Source: Streptomyces tanashiensis
GTDB lineage: Bacteria > Actinomycetota > Actinomycetes > Streptomycetales > Streptomycetaceae
Length of the DNA: 50,212 nt
Direction: 5' to 3'
Assembly: GCF_014648895.1 (NCBI RefSeq)
Contig: NZ_BMRZ01000026.1
Location: forward strand, 1-50,212
Shown here: positions 38,059-46,865 of the stretch, in pieces
Layout: each line of letters opens with the position of its first letter
Numbering within the stretch: position 1 is the stretch's first letter
Notes under the pieces: model-generated
Database searches by the model: none
What the model was told of the DNA's origin: nothing
What the model saw: the letters and a program-made list of their open reading frames with translations, nothing else
Position numbers and translations under genes: made by a program

Positions 38059-39330
38059 TTACTCGGCGGCCTCCGCCGCCGTCGCCGCCCGGCCGATCCG
38101 GCCGAGGACGTCGGCGGGCCGGCCGTCCGGAGCGACGGCCTTGCCGATGTTCTGCTTGACGTTCTCGCTGACCTTGGCCCAGGAGGTCTTGCCGACGGGC
38201 GGGAGCTGCGCGTCGGGGAGGACCTTGAGGAAGACGCGCAGGTTGGCGTGCTCGGGGTCGGTCTCCATGCGGGTGGAGGCGGTGACGGTGACCGGCAGCA
38301 GGTCGTTGTCGCCGGCGAACTTCAGGACGTTCTCGTCGCTGAAGACGAAGTTGAGGAAGTCGCCGATCTCCTTGCGGTGACCGTTCTCCTTGAAGCCCAT
38401 GATCCAGTCGGCGACGCCCATGGACGTCTTGGGCGTGCCGTCGGCGCCGGGGAGGGGGACCTGCCCGACCTGGACGCCCTTCTTCGCGGCCTCCTTGAGG
38501 AGCGAGGGGTGGCCGTTGAGCATGCCGACCTCGCCGTTCGCGAAGGCGGCGAAGGCGGCCTTGCGGTTGAGCTTGGCGGGGGCGACCGGTCCGGTGAGGT
38601 CCTTGCCGACCAGGTTCTTGCGGAGCCACTCGAAGGTGCGCACGTTGGCGTCGGAGTCGACGGCGTAGCGGTCGGACGCGTCGGTCCAGCCGCCGCCGCC
38701 GCTGAGCAGCCACATGAGGGCCTCGGCCTGGGCCTCCTCGGGGCCGAGCGGCAGCGCGAAGGGGGTGGGGACGCCCTTGGCCTTGAGCTTCGCGGCGGCC
38801 GCGGTGAGCTCGTCCCAGGTGGTGGGGGCCTCGGCGCCGGCCTCCTCGAAGAGGTCCTTGTTGTAGAAGAGCGGCCGGGTGGAGGCGACGAACGGCATGC
38901 CGTACTGGGTGCGCTTGTACTCGCCGGCGGAGACGAGCGGGCCGAGGAAGTTGGCCTGCACGGGTATGGAGAGGAGTTCGTCGGCGGCGTAGAGCTGCCC
39001 GGCGGCCGCGTAGTCGGCGTAGGCGCCGATCTGCGCGATGTCGGGGGCCTTGCCCGCCTTGACCATGTCGGCGACCTTGCGGTCGACGTCGTCCCAGGAC
39101 ACGACGTCGACCTCGACCTTGACCCCGGGGTGCTTCGCCTCGAAGGCGGCGACGAGGTCGGTCCAGTACTTCTTGGTGGTGTCGCCACCGGTCAGGTCGT
39201 AGTCGGCGGCGACCAGTTTCAGGGTCACGTCGCCGGAGTCACCGCCGAGGGAGCCGCAGCCGGCGACCGTCGTGGTCAGTCCGAGGGCGGCGGCGGCCGC
39301 GGTCAGTCCAAGGAATCGTCGCCGCTCCAC
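38059..39330 (-). CDS. ABC-transporter sugar-binding lipoprotein
   Basis: About 423 residues; an extracellular solute-binding protein of the carbohydrate type. The N-terminus has ERRRFLGLTAAAAALGLTTT followed by the lipobox VAGC, suggesting a Tat-type lipoprotein. DVTLKLVAADYDLTGGD, KHPGVKVEVDVVSWDDVDRK and MPFVASTRPLFYNKDLFEE are typical of sugar receptors. The start is uncertain: GTG 39330 (AAGGTGG about 8 nt upstream) or GTG 39342. A DasR-type site upstream and the divergent nagK-nagA operon point to an amino-sugar ligand. No permease genes are in the window. Confidence 0.9.
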   Translation of the reverse strand: MERRRFLGLTAAAAALGLTTTVAGCGSLGGDSGDVTLKLVAADYDLTGGDTTKKYWTDLVAAFEAKHPGVKVEVDVVSWDDVDRKVADMVKAGKAPDIAQIGAYADYAAAGQLYAADELLSIPVQANFLGPLVSAGEYKRTQYGMPFVASTRPLFYNKDLFEEAGAEAPTTWDELTAAAAKLKAKGVPTPFALPLGPEEAQAEALMWLLSGGGGWTDASDRYAVDSDANVRTFEWLRKNLVGKDLTGPVAPAKLNRKAAFAAFANGEVGMLNGHPSLLKEAAKKGVQVGQVPLPGADGTPKTSMGVADWIMGFKENGHRKEIGDFLNFVFSDENVLKFAGDNDLLPVTVTASTRMETDPEHANLRVFLKVLPDAQLPPVGKTSWAKVSENVKQNIGKAVAPDGRPADVLGRIGRAATAAEAAE

Positions 39331-39442
39331 GGCTTCATCCACCTTTTGCTCGTCGTTGAGCTGTCGTTTTTCCAGAGCTTTCGCCGCATTGATCTGCGTG
39401 TTTGCTCTTCTCAGGGCCGTAAGTCTGCCCCGCGCCCGGGTG

Positions 39443-39458
39443 TGAGGTCTACACCACT
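39443..39458 (-). promoter_or_regulatory. DasR-type (dre) site upstream of the lipoprotein gene
   Basis: Minus-strand AGTGGTGTAGACCTCA fits the dre consensus (A-C/G-TGGTCTAGACCA-G/C-T) at most positions. DasR represses amino-sugar uptake and use genes and is released by glucosamine 6-phosphate. Confidence 0.7.
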
Positions 39459-39540
39459 CGGATATCACTTCCGCAACTGCGGCGGGACCATGACCCCATG
39501 ACCGGCCTCGAATTTGTATCCGAGCGCAACAATCCTGCTC

Positions 39541-39556
39541 AGTGGACTAGACCTTT
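39541..39556 (+). promoter_or_regulatory. DasR-type (dre) site upstream of nagK
   Basis: AGTGGACTAGACCTTT matches the dre consensus at about 12 of 16 positions, 29 nt before the nagK start codon. Confidence 0.72.
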
Positions 39557-39584
39557 TGGGTGGTCCCGCGACAGACTGTCCCCC

Positions 39585-40523
39585 GTGAGACACGTCATCG
39601 CCCTGGATGTGGGCGGCACCGGCATGAAGGCCGCCCTTGTCGGGGCGGACGGCACCCTGCTGCACGAGGCCCGCCGCGCCACCGGGCGCGAGCGCGGCCC
39701 CGAGGCCGTGGTGGAGACCATCCTCGGCTTCGCCGAAGAGCTCCGCGCCCTCGGCCAGGAGCGGTACGGAGAGCCCGCCGCCGCGGCCGGAGTCGCCGTC
39801 CCCGGAATCGTCGACGCGGAGAACGGCATCGCCGTCTACGCCGCCAACCTCGGCTGGCGCGACGTTCCCATGCGCGAACTCCTCAGCCGCCGCCTCGACG
39901 GCATCCCCGTCGCCCTCGGCCACGACGTGCGCACCGGCGGCCTCGCCGAAGGCCGCATCGGCGCGGGCAACGGCGCCGACCGCTTCCTCTTCGTGCCCCT
40001 CGGCACCGGCATCGCCGGAGCCATCGGCATCGGCGACCGCATCGAGGCCGGAGCCCACGGCTACGCCGGCGAGATCGGCCACATCGTCGTCCGCCCCGGC
40101 GGCACCGACTGCGGCTGCGGCCAGCGCGGCTGCCTGGAGCGGTACGCCTCCGCCTCCGCCGTCTCCCTCGCCTGGGCCGAGGCCAGCGGCGACCCCGACG
40201 CCGACGCCGCCGACTGCGCGAAGGCCGTCGAATCCGGCGACCCCACCGCCGTGCGGGTCTGGCAGGACGCCGTCGACGCCCTCGCCGACGGACTCGTCAC
40301 CGCGCTCACCCTGCTGGACCCCCGCACGCTCATCATCGGTGGCGGTCTCGCCGAGGCCGGGGAAACCTTGTTCACACCACTCCGGGCCGCCGTGGAGGAA
40401 CGCGTCACGTTCCAGAAGCTGCCCGCCATCGTCCCGGCGGCCCTCGGGGACACCGCCGGATGCCTGGGCGCGGGCCTCCTCGCCTGGGACCTTCTCTCCC
40501 TCGACTCGGAGGTTTCCGCCTGA
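39585..40523 (+). CDS. nagK: ROK-family N-acetylglucosamine kinase
   Basis: A 312-residue ROK sugar kinase: phosphate-binding VIALDVGGTGMKAALVGADG, LFVPLGTGIAGAIGI, and the zinc motif CGCGQRGCLERYASASAV. The neighbouring nagA (start overlapping the stop) and the dre site make N-acetylglucosamine the likely substrate; glucokinase is the alternative. GTG 39585 is used since it gives the family N-terminus; the longer frame covers the operator. Confidence 0.9.
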   Translation: MRHVIALDVGGTGMKAALVGADGTLLHEARRATGRERGPEAVVETILGFAEELRALGQERYGEPAAAAGVAVPGIVDAENGIAVYAANLGWRDVPMRELLSRRLDGIPVALGHDVRTGGLAEGRIGAGNGADRFLFVPLGTGIAGAIGIGDRIEAGAHGYAGEIGHIVVRPGGTDCGCGQRGCLERYASASAVSLAWAEASGDPDADAADCAKAVESGDPTAVRVWQDAVDALADGLVTALTLLDPRTLIIGGGLAEAGETLFTPLRAAVEERVTFQKLPAIVPAALGDTAGCLGAGLLAWDLLSLDSEVSA

Positions 40524-41677
40524 TGGCCGATCACCAGGTTCTCGCCGGCGCGCACGTCGTGCTGCCCACCGGAACGGTCGAGAACGGACGCGTGATCGTC
40601 GACGGCGACCGCATCGCGGGTTCCGCCCCCGAGAACGCCCCCGTCCTCGACCTGACCGGCCACTGGCTCGTCCCCGGCTTCGTCGACATGCACAACCACG
40701 GCGGCGGCGGCGCGTCCTTCACCTCGGGCACCGTCGACGAGGTACTCAAGGGCGTCCACACCCACCGCCTGCACGGCACCACCACCGTCGTCGCCTCCTT
40801 CGTCACCGGCGAGATGGACTTCCTCACCCAGCGGGCCGGACTGCTCTCCGAGCTCGCCGAACAGGGCGAGATCGCCGGCCTCCACTTCGAGGGCCCGTTC
40901 ATCTCCCCCTGCCGCAAGGGCGCCCACGACGAGACGCTGCTCCGCGACCCCGACCCGGCCGAGGTCCGCAAGCTGATCGACGCCGCCCGCGGCCGGGCCA
41001 AGATGGTCACCCTCGCGACCGAGCTGCCCGGCGGCCTCGACTCCGTACGCCTGCTCGCCGAGCACGGCGTCATCGCCGCCATCGGCCACACCGACGCCAC
41101 GTACGAGCAGACGCAGGCGGCCATCGACGCGGGCGCCACCGTCGCCACCCACCTGTACAACGCGATGCCCGCGCTCGGGCACCGCGCCCCCGGCCCGATC
41201 GCCGCCCTCCTGGAGGACGAGCGGATCACCGTCGAGCTCATCAACGACGGCACCCACCTCCACCCGGCCGCCCTGGAGCTCGCCTTCCACCACGCCGGCC
41301 CCGAGCGCGTCGCCTTCATCACCGACGCCATGGACGCCGCCGGCTTCGGCGACGGCCGCTACATGCTCGGCCCGCTGGCCGTCGAGGTGAAGGACAGCGT
41401 CGCCCGCCTCGTCGAGGGCGGCTCCATCGCCGGCTCCACCCTCACCCTGGACCGCGCCTTCCAGCGCGCCGCCACCGTCGACGGCCTCCCCGTCGAGGCG
41501 GTCGTCCAGGCCATCTCCGCCAACCCCGCCCGCCTGCTCGGCGTGTACGACCGCGTGGGCTCCCTGGAGCCCGGCAAGGACGCCGACATCGTCGTCCTGG
41601 ACGCCGAGTTCGCCCTCAAGGGCGTCATGCGCAAGGGCGAGTGGATCGTCGACCCGACGGCGGACACGACCGCCTGA
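40523..41677 (+). CDS. nagA: N-acetylglucosamine-6-phosphate deacetylase
   Basis: A 384-residue amidohydrolase giving glucosamine 6-phosphate and acetate. His57 and His59 in GFVDMHNHGGGG, Glu in HFEGPFISPCRKGAH, and ATHLYNAMPALGHRAPG and FITDAMDAAG follow the family. The ATG overlaps the nagK stop (TGATG). Its product is the effector that releases DasR, so the operon is part of the amino-sugar signalling loop. A strong terminator follows. Confidence 0.96.
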   Translation: MADHQVLAGAHVVLPTGTVENGRVIVDGDRIAGSAPENAPVLDLTGHWLVPGFVDMHNHGGGGASFTSGTVDEVLKGVHTHRLHGTTTVVASFVTGEMDFLTQRAGLLSELAEQGEIAGLHFEGPFISPCRKGAHDETLLRDPDPAEVRKLIDAARGRAKMVTLATELPGGLDSVRLLAEHGVIAAIGHTDATYEQTQAAIDAGATVATHLYNAMPALGHRAPGPIAALLEDERITVELINDGTHLHPAALELAFHHAGPERVAFITDAMDAAGFGDGRYMLGPLAVEVKDSVARLVEGGSIAGSTLTLDRAFQRAATVDGLPVEAVVQAISANPARLLGVYDRVGSLEPGKDADIVVLDAEFALKGVMRKGEWIVDPTADTTA

Positions 41678-41695
41678 TCAGGTGTCACTCACGAG

Positions 41696-41729
41696 GGCGG
41701 TTGGCCGGGGGTCTGGGCCAACCGCCTTT
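41696..41729 (+). terminator. Terminator of nagK-nagA
   Basis: An 11-bp stem (41696-41706 with 41716-41726) followed by TTT. Confidence 0.85.
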
Positions 41730-41804
41730 CGTTTGGCATGATCGGTGCCCGTCGGAGCGCGCGTTCCGCAGAACTTCACGAGGAGTACGGGGGGTGGACG
41801 GGTC

Positions 41805-42731
41805 TTGATCCTCACGGTCACCCTCAACACGGCACTGGACCTGACCTACCGGGTCCCCGCGCTCACCCCGCACGCCTCCCACCGGGTCACCCAGGTCATC
41901 GAGCGGCCCGGCGGCAAGGGACTCAACGTCGCCCGCGTCCTCGGCGCCCTCGGGTACGAGACCGTCGCCACCGGCTTCGCGGGCGGCGCGACGGGCGCGA
42001 CCCTGCGGGACCTGCTCGCGACGACACCGGTCCGCGACGAACTCGTCGAGACCGCCGGGCCCACCCGCCGTACGGTCGCGGTCGTCGACACCGCGAGCGG
42101 GGACACCACCCAGCTCAACGAACCGGGCCCGAACGTCACCGCCGCGGAATGGAACGCCTTCCGCACCCGCTTCACGGAACTCCTCGACGGAACCCGGGCC
42201 GTCGCCCTCTGCGGCAGCCTCCCGCCGGGCATCCACGTCGGCGCGTACGCGGAACTGATCCGCCTCGCCCGCACGGCCGGCGTCCCCGTCCTCCTCGACA
42301 CCAGCGGCGAACCCCTCCGGCGCGGCATCGCCGCCCGCCCCGACCTGGTCAAGCCGAACGCCGAGGAACTCGCCCAGCTCACCGGAGCCCGCGAACCCCA
42401 CCGGGCCACCCGCGACGCGCGCCGCCGGGGCGCCCACGCGGTGATCTCCTCGCTCGGCCCCGAGGGCCTGCTCGCCGCCACCCCCGAGGGCCTGTGGCGC
42501 GCGGCCCCGCCCGCCGCCGTGAAGGGCAACCCCACGGGCGCGGGCGACTCGGCCGTCGCCGGCCTCCTCTCGGGCCTGGTCGACGGGGCCCCCTGGCCCG
42601 ACCGCCTCACCCGAGCGGTCGCCCTCTCGGCGGCCACGGTCCTCTCGCCGGTCGCCGGCGAATTCGACGCCACGGCCTACGAGGACCTGCTGACCCGGGT
42701 GAAGGTGACGGAGTATCCGGTCTCCCCGTAA
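41805..42731 (+). CDS. PfkB-type phosphosugar kinase (1-phosphofructokinase-like)
   Basis: A 308-residue ribokinase-fold enzyme of the 1-phosphofructokinase/tagatose-6-phosphate kinase branch: ILTVTLNTALDLTYRVPALT, RPGGKGLNVARVLGALGYE and the catalytic VKGNPTGAGDSAVAGLLSGL. TTG 41805 gives the usual N-terminus (family starts MILTVTLN) with GGGGGG upstream. Position after nagA suggests sugar-phosphate work, perhaps hexosamine or tagatose derivatives; the substrate is not certain. Confidence 0.88.
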   Translation: MILTVTLNTALDLTYRVPALTPHASHRVTQVIERPGGKGLNVARVLGALGYETVATGFAGGATGATLRDLLATTPVRDELVETAGPTRRTVAVVDTASGDTTQLNEPGPNVTAAEWNAFRTRFTELLDGTRAVALCGSLPPGIHVGAYAELIRLARTAGVPVLLDTSGEPLRRGIAARPDLVKPNAEELAQLTGAREPHRATRDARRRGAHAVISSLGPEGLLAATPEGLWRAAPPAAVKGNPTGAGDSAVAGLLSGLVDGAPWPDRLTRAVALSAATVLSPVAGEFDATAYEDLLTRVKVTEYPVSP

Positions 42732-42781
42732 ACATCCTTCGGCCTTGCGACCCTGTCAGCAGTATCCGGCCGGACGAAGTG

Positions 42782-43132
42782 TCAGGCGATGCGACCGAGC
42801 GTCACGCACCTGTCGGCGACCCACCTCTTCACCCCTCCATAGTTCAGAGGGGTCCAGGTGTAGTACGTGGCGGTTTCATTGGCGCACTTGTAAGCGCCAG
42901 CGGTCACCCGCCCCGTGCACGTGGCCGTCCAGCAAGGGACCGTGTCCGGGTTCCCAGTGCCCAGAGCGTGAATCCGGGCGATCACGGTAGAACTCGTCGA
43001 GGCCGACGCGCGAACGTTCCAGTCGACGTGTCCGTAGGCCCCTGATACGGCCGCAGACGCCGAAGGCGACGCTCCGAAAAGCAGACTCGAAGACAACACG
43101 CCGATCGAGGCGATCTTCACTGCAGCGCGCAT
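42782..43132 (-). CDS. Small secreted Cys-rich protein with SH3-like fold
   Basis: 116 residues with a signal peptide (MRAAVKIASIGVLSSSLLFG, cut after SASA). The mature part has HVDWNVRASASTSSTVIARI, resembling a bacterial SH3 repeat, and four Cys in CWTATCTGRVTAGAYKC and DRCVTLG, likely two disulfides. Ribosome site GGGGAGGA is 9-10 nt before the ATG. Its codons use more A/T than neighbours. Single gene between terminators; wall-binding is a guess. Confidence 0.82.
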   Translation of the reverse strand: MRAAVKIASIGVLSSSLLFGASPSASAAVSGAYGHVDWNVRASASTSSTVIARIHALGTGNPDTVPCWTATCTGRVTAGAYKCANETATYYTWTPLNYGGVKRWVADRCVTLGRIA

Positions 43133-43264
43133 CCTGGTCCTCCCCTGGTTGTCCCGCATCCCCTCACGTTCGACGAGGGAACGCCTGATCCGTAGTTGAT
43201 CTTACGAATGCCGACAAGACAGTGGAACGAGTATTCGAGCCGCTTGCGGGATGCGAACGAGCCG

Positions 43265-44236
43265 CTACTCCGCTGGGGCGGGAGTGACTTCCAGCCAGTC
43301 GAGCAGCACGTTGCACTGATTGCCCTGCTCGCACGAGATCTTGATCTCGTTGTCGCCCTTCTGGAGATCGACCGGCGCCCAGGTGGTCTGCCAGTTCTTC
43401 TCCAGGTTCGGATCCGTGGAGTGGATGAAGTTCTTCAGGCCGAGCGGCAGGGAGTTCGCCTTGCCATTGACCGTCAGGGTCGCGTTGGCGTCTGCCGCCG
43501 GGATGGCATAGCGGACGGTCAGGCGGTACTTGCCCCCCGTCGGCATGCTCGCCTTCCAGGTCACCGAGGCGCCGCGCGCGTCGAAGCCCGACACGTACAC
43601 ACCACCGACACCCTCGGCACCCGCGACGGTCTTCTCCGTAGCGGCCGAGCCTCCCAGCGTCAGCGTCGCCGCGTCCTGCTTGGGGAGCTCCTCCGGGGTC
43701 TTCTCGGCGCTCGGCGTGGTGCTGGGCTGCTCGGAGACCGTGGCGGGCGGCCCGCTCGACGGCGAACCGCCGGCCTGACCGTCCTTGTCCTTCTCGCCGC
43801 CCGAGTTCGAGATCACCGCGGCCGCGATGCCGATCACGACGACCGCGACGACCGCGATCGCCCCGGTCAGCAGGCCCTTCGTGTTGGGGCCGCGGCCCGA
43901 GCCGCCGCGCTGGGACGGGATCGGGGCCGTGCGGGGGCCCGGCTGCGCGCCGTACGTCTCCGGCGCCGCGTACTGCGCCTGCGGCTGGCCGTACGGGGCC
44001 TGCTGCTGCGGCGGCACGTACGGCTGCTGCTGGTGGTGGCCGTACTGGCGCTCGCCGACCGTCCTGACCTGGTTGTACGAGGTCCGGGGCACGCCTGGCT
44101 GGGCGGGCGCGGGGCCGGGGTAGCCGTAGCCGCCGCCCTGCGGGGGCTGAGCGCCCGCTGCCTGTCCGTCCGCGTACAGATAGCCGAACGGATCGTCGTC
44201 CTCGGGCTTGTTCGCGCCGTCGTTACCGGCAGCCAT
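43265..44236 (-). CDS. Membrane-anchored protein with a CBM-like extracellular domain
   Basis: 323 residues: a Pro/Gln/Tyr-rich cytoplasmic part of about 110 residues, one transmembrane helix (LLTGAIAVVAVVVIGIAAAV), a Ser/Pro/Thr/Glu stalk, and a beta-sandwich resembling carbohydrate-binding modules of family 35 (GKYRLTVRYAIPAADANATL, NEIKISCEQGNQCNVLLDWLEV). ATG 44236 with AGGTGA upstream. The arrangement suggests a surface sugar-binding or sensing protein; function unknown. Confidence 0.87.
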   Translation of the reverse strand: MAAGNDGANKPEDDDPFGYLYADGQAAGAQPPQGGGYGYPGPAPAQPGVPRTSYNQVRTVGERQYGHHQQQPYVPPQQQAPYGQPQAQYAAPETYGAQPGPRTAPIPSQRGGSGRGPNTKGLLTGAIAVVAVVVIGIAAAVISNSGGEKDKDGQAGGSPSSGPPATVSEQPSTTPSAEKTPEELPKQDAATLTLGGSAATEKTVAGAEGVGGVYVSGFDARGASVTWKASMPTGGKYRLTVRYAIPAADANATLTVNGKANSLPLGLKNFIHSTDPNLEKNWQTTWAPVDLQKGDNEIKISCEQGNQCNVLLDWLEVTPAPAE

Positions 44237-44308
44237 CCGGGTCACCTCTCCATGCTCGCCAGCCGTCGCCGACCGGCCGAGCCTACCCCGAACGGACCAG
44301 CGCGCGAC

Positions 44309-46030
44309 TCAGCCCGCCCGCCGGTGGACCTTGGCGCGGGAGCGTTTCTCCACGTACATCCGCTGGTCCGCCGAGTTCAGGACCTCTTCCACGGTCATCC
44401 CGCACTCGGCCCAGCCGATGCCGAAACTCGCCCCGACGCGGACCGCCCGCCCGTCCACCCGGATCGGCGGGATGATCGCGTTCCGCAGGCGTACGGCCAG
44501 GTCGGCCGCGTCGGCGGCGCCCAGGCCGTCGGCGAGCACGACGAACTCGTCACCGCCGAGCCGGGCGACGGTGTCGCCGTCCCGCACGCCGGTGGTCAGC
44601 CGGCGCGCGACCTCGATGAGGACGGCGTCGCCGGTGTGGTGCCCGAAGCGGTCGTTGATCGACTTGAAGCCGTCGAGGTCGCAGAAGAGGACCGCGAGCC
44701 CCTTGGTGCCGTCGTCGATCTCCCCGCCCGTGGGCGCGACGATGTGGACGTGGTGGTCGTACGGACCGGCGCCGCCCGCCGGCTCGAAACCGAAGCCGTG
44801 CTCGTGCTCGTGCTCGTACGGCCGGGGCTCGTGGCCGGAGTCGTACGACGGGTCGTACGCGGGCTCGTAGCCGCCGTGCCCCGCCCCGTAGCCGCCGTCC
44901 CGCTGCGCGTCGTACGTGCCGTACGCGGCCTCGTCCCCCGGCGCCGACGGGCGCTCGCACAGCCGGGCGGAGAGCCGGGAGCGCAGCTCGGCACTGTTGG
45001 GGAGGCCGGTGAGGGCGTCGTGCGAGGCGCGGTGGGCGAGCTGGAGCTCGTGCCGCTTGCGCTCCTCGATGTCCTCGACGTGGGTGAGGAGGAAGCGGGG
45101 ACCGTCGGCGGTGTCGGCGACGACGGAGTTCCGCAGGGAGACCCAGACGTACGTGCCGTCGCGCCGGCCGAGCCGCAGCTCGGCCCGGCCGCCCTCGGCG
45201 GAGGTCCGGAGCAGGGTCCCGATGTCCTCGGGGTGGACGAGGTCGGCGAAGGAGTACCGCCGCATGACGGAGGCGGGCCGGCCGAGGAGCCGGCACAGGG
45301 CGTCGTTCGTGCGGAGCAGCCGGCCGTGCTGGTCGCCGCCCATCTCGGCGATCGCCATGCCGGAGGGGGCGTACTCGAAGGCCTGCCGGAAGGACTCCTC
45401 CGAGGCCCGCAGGGCCTGCTGCTCGCGCTCCAGGCGGACCAGGGCGCGCTGCATGTTGGAGCGGAGGCGGGCGTTGCTGATGGCGATGGCCGACTGCGAG
45501 GCGTACATCTGGAGCGCCTCCTGGCCCCAGGGGCCGGGGTGCCGGCCGTTGCGCGGGCGGTCGACGGATATGACGCCGAGGAGCTCACGGCCGGAACCGG
45601 AGGCGTACATCGGGGCGTAGAGCCGGTCGTGCGGGTGCCACTCGTCCTCGAAGCGGGGCGCGGGGCCGTCGGTGTGCCACTGGGGGACGTCGTCCTCCAT
45701 GAGGACCCAGCCCTCGGTGTGCGGGATGAACCGCAGGTCGCCCCAGGAGACGCCCATGGACAGGCGCCGCTCCCAGGAGGTGCGGGAGCCGACGCGGCCG
45801 GTGATCAGGGCCTCCGCGGCGGAGCTTCCGGCGAAGGCGGCGACGACGAGGTCACCGTCGGGGCGGACGAGGTTGACGCAGGCCAGCTCGTAGTTGAGAC
45901 CGGCGACCACACCGTCGGCGACGGTCTGCAGGGTGTCCGCCAGGCTGCGGGCAGTATTGAGGTCCGCCACGACCTGATGCAGCTGCCGCAGGGTCGAGAG
46001 ACGGACGTAAGGCTCCGACTCGGTCTCCAT
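44309..46030 (-). CDS. cdgB: GAF-PAS-GGDEF diguanylate cyclase (CdgB-like)
   Basis: 573 residues: GAF-like domain 20-185, linker helix about 190-215, PAS/PAC 215-325, GGDEF 335-565. The active-site GGDEF is at 492-496 (ARLGGDEFVVLA) and an RxxD inhibitory site is retained at 483-486, so it should make c-di-GMP and be feedback-inhibited. Between DALTGLPNSAELRSRL and LAVLFCDLDGFKSIND there is an 80-residue low-complexity Tyr/His/Gly/Glu insert (about 360-440). Domain order and location match Streptomyces CdgB, a BldD-controlled developmental cyclase. ATG 46030 with GGGGAGAG upstream. No transmembrane segment. Confidence 0.9.
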   Translation of the reverse strand: METESEPYVRLSTLRQLHQVVADLNTARSLADTLQTVADGVVAGLNYELACVNLVRPDGDLVVAAFAGSSAAEALITGRVGSRTSWERRLSMGVSWGDLRFIPHTEGWVLMEDDVPQWHTDGPAPRFEDEWHPHDRLYAPMYASGSGRELLGVISVDRPRNGRHPGPWGQEALQMYASQSAIAISNARLRSNMQRALVRLEREQQALRASEESFRQAFEYAPSGMAIAEMGGDQHGRLLRTNDALCRLLGRPASVMRRYSFADLVHPEDIGTLLRTSAEGGRAELRLGRRDGTYVWVSLRNSVVADTADGPRFLLTHVEDIEERKRHELQLAHRASHDALTGLPNSAELRSRLSARLCERPSAPGDEAAYGTYDAQRDGGYGAGHGGYEPAYDPSYDSGHEPRPYEHEHEHGFGFEPAGGAGPYDHHVHIVAPTGGEIDDGTKGLAVLFCDLDGFKSINDRFGHHTGDAVLIEVARRLTTGVRDGDTVARLGGDEFVVLADGLGAADAADLAVRLRNAIIPPIRVDGRAVRVGASFGIGWAECGMTVEEVLNSADQRMYVEKRSRAKVHRRAG

Positions 46031-46156
46031 CGCTCGCTCTCCCCGAGACCTCGACAGCAACTCCAGGGTTCTCATCGGCTTCGTGTTGCACTGTCACCGC
46101 CACTGAATCACAGCGAGCTGCGCCCCCGGTACACAGGGTCAGCAAATACTGCCCCG

Positions 46157-46172
46157 TGTGACTCAAGTCACA
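46157..46172. promoter_or_regulatory. Palindrome in the cdgB-flavin reductase divergent region
   Basis: TGTGACT-CA-AGTCACA is a 7-bp inverted repeat with 2-nt centre, 127 nt before the cdgB start. It resembles the GTGAC-type half-sites of BldD, but the centre is shorter than the usual BldD box, so another regulator is possible. Confidence 0.5.
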
Positions 46173-46281
46173 GCAGGTCGTGGCGGGTCGGGCGAATCCT
46201 CGCGGCGGGTGCCGGGTCCTAGGTCCGGCGGCCGTGACCGACTGGTCCCGGGGCCCGATGCGGGTCGCGGAGGCCCGGGGC

Positions 46282-46293
46282 TAGCGTGCGGGT
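46282..46293 (+). promoter_or_regulatory. -10 element of the flavin reductase gene
   Basis: TAGCGT (46282-46287) lies 6 nt before the GTG at 46294; no ribosome site. Confidence 0.5.
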
Positions 46294-46857
46294 GTGCTGC
46301 AGAAGACGCCCGCCTCGCCCCCCGTGTCCGATCTCGCCATCCCTCATGCTGAGGGGGTGAGCAACGACGAGTTCCGGGCGGCCATGTCCCGCCTCGCGGC
46401 GGGCGTGGTCCTGGTGACCGCGCACGACCCCGACGACGGCCCGCGCGGCGAGGACGTCGGCATGACGGCCACCGCCTTCCTGTCGGTCTCCCTCGACCCG
46501 CCCCTGGTCCTCGTCAGCCTCCGCAACGGCTCCCGCATGGACGACCTGCTCACCGACGTCCCGGTCTGGGCGGTGTCGATCCTCGCCGAGGACCAGCGGC
46601 ACGTCGCCGGGCGCTTCGCGATGAAGAACCGGGTCAGCGACCGGCTCCTCTTCGCCGACCTGCCGTACACGCGCGGCGAGGAGAGCGGCGCCCCGCTCAT
46701 GGGCGGCGCCCTCTCGGTCCTGGAGTGCCGCACGGAGAGCCGCGTCGTGGCCGGCGACCACACGCTGGTGGTGGGCCGCGTCCTGACGGTCGGTCTGCGG
46801 ACGGGGAACGGCGGCCCCCTGACGTACTTCCAGGGGAAGTACCGGCAGCTGTCCTGA
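46294..46857 (+). CDS. Flavin reductase-like domain protein
   Basis: 187 residues of the split-barrel flavin-reductase family: AAMSRLAAGVVLVTAHDP, VGMTATAFLSVSLDPPLVLV, SRMDDLLTDVPVWAVSILAE and the end PLTYFQGKYRQL. Such proteins reduce FMN or FAD with NAD(P)H, often for a partner monooxygenase. None is adjacent; the AurF-type enzyme at 6 kb uses diiron and would not need it. GTG start by the -10 spacing. Confidence 0.9.
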   Translation: MLQKTPASPPVSDLAIPHAEGVSNDEFRAAMSRLAAGVVLVTAHDPDDGPRGEDVGMTATAFLSVSLDPPLVLVSLRNGSRMDDLLTDVPVWAVSILAEDQRHVAGRFAMKNRVSDRLLFADLPYTRGEESGAPLMGGALSVLECRTESRVVAGDHTLVVGRVLTVGLRTGNGGPLTYFQGKYRQLS

Positions 46858-46865
46858 GCCGGCCG

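Noticed and set aside
43196..46222. 1008-codon open frame on the plus strand
   Set aside because: Antisense to the CBM-like and GGDEF genes and low-complexity; both true genes have ribosome sites and domains.
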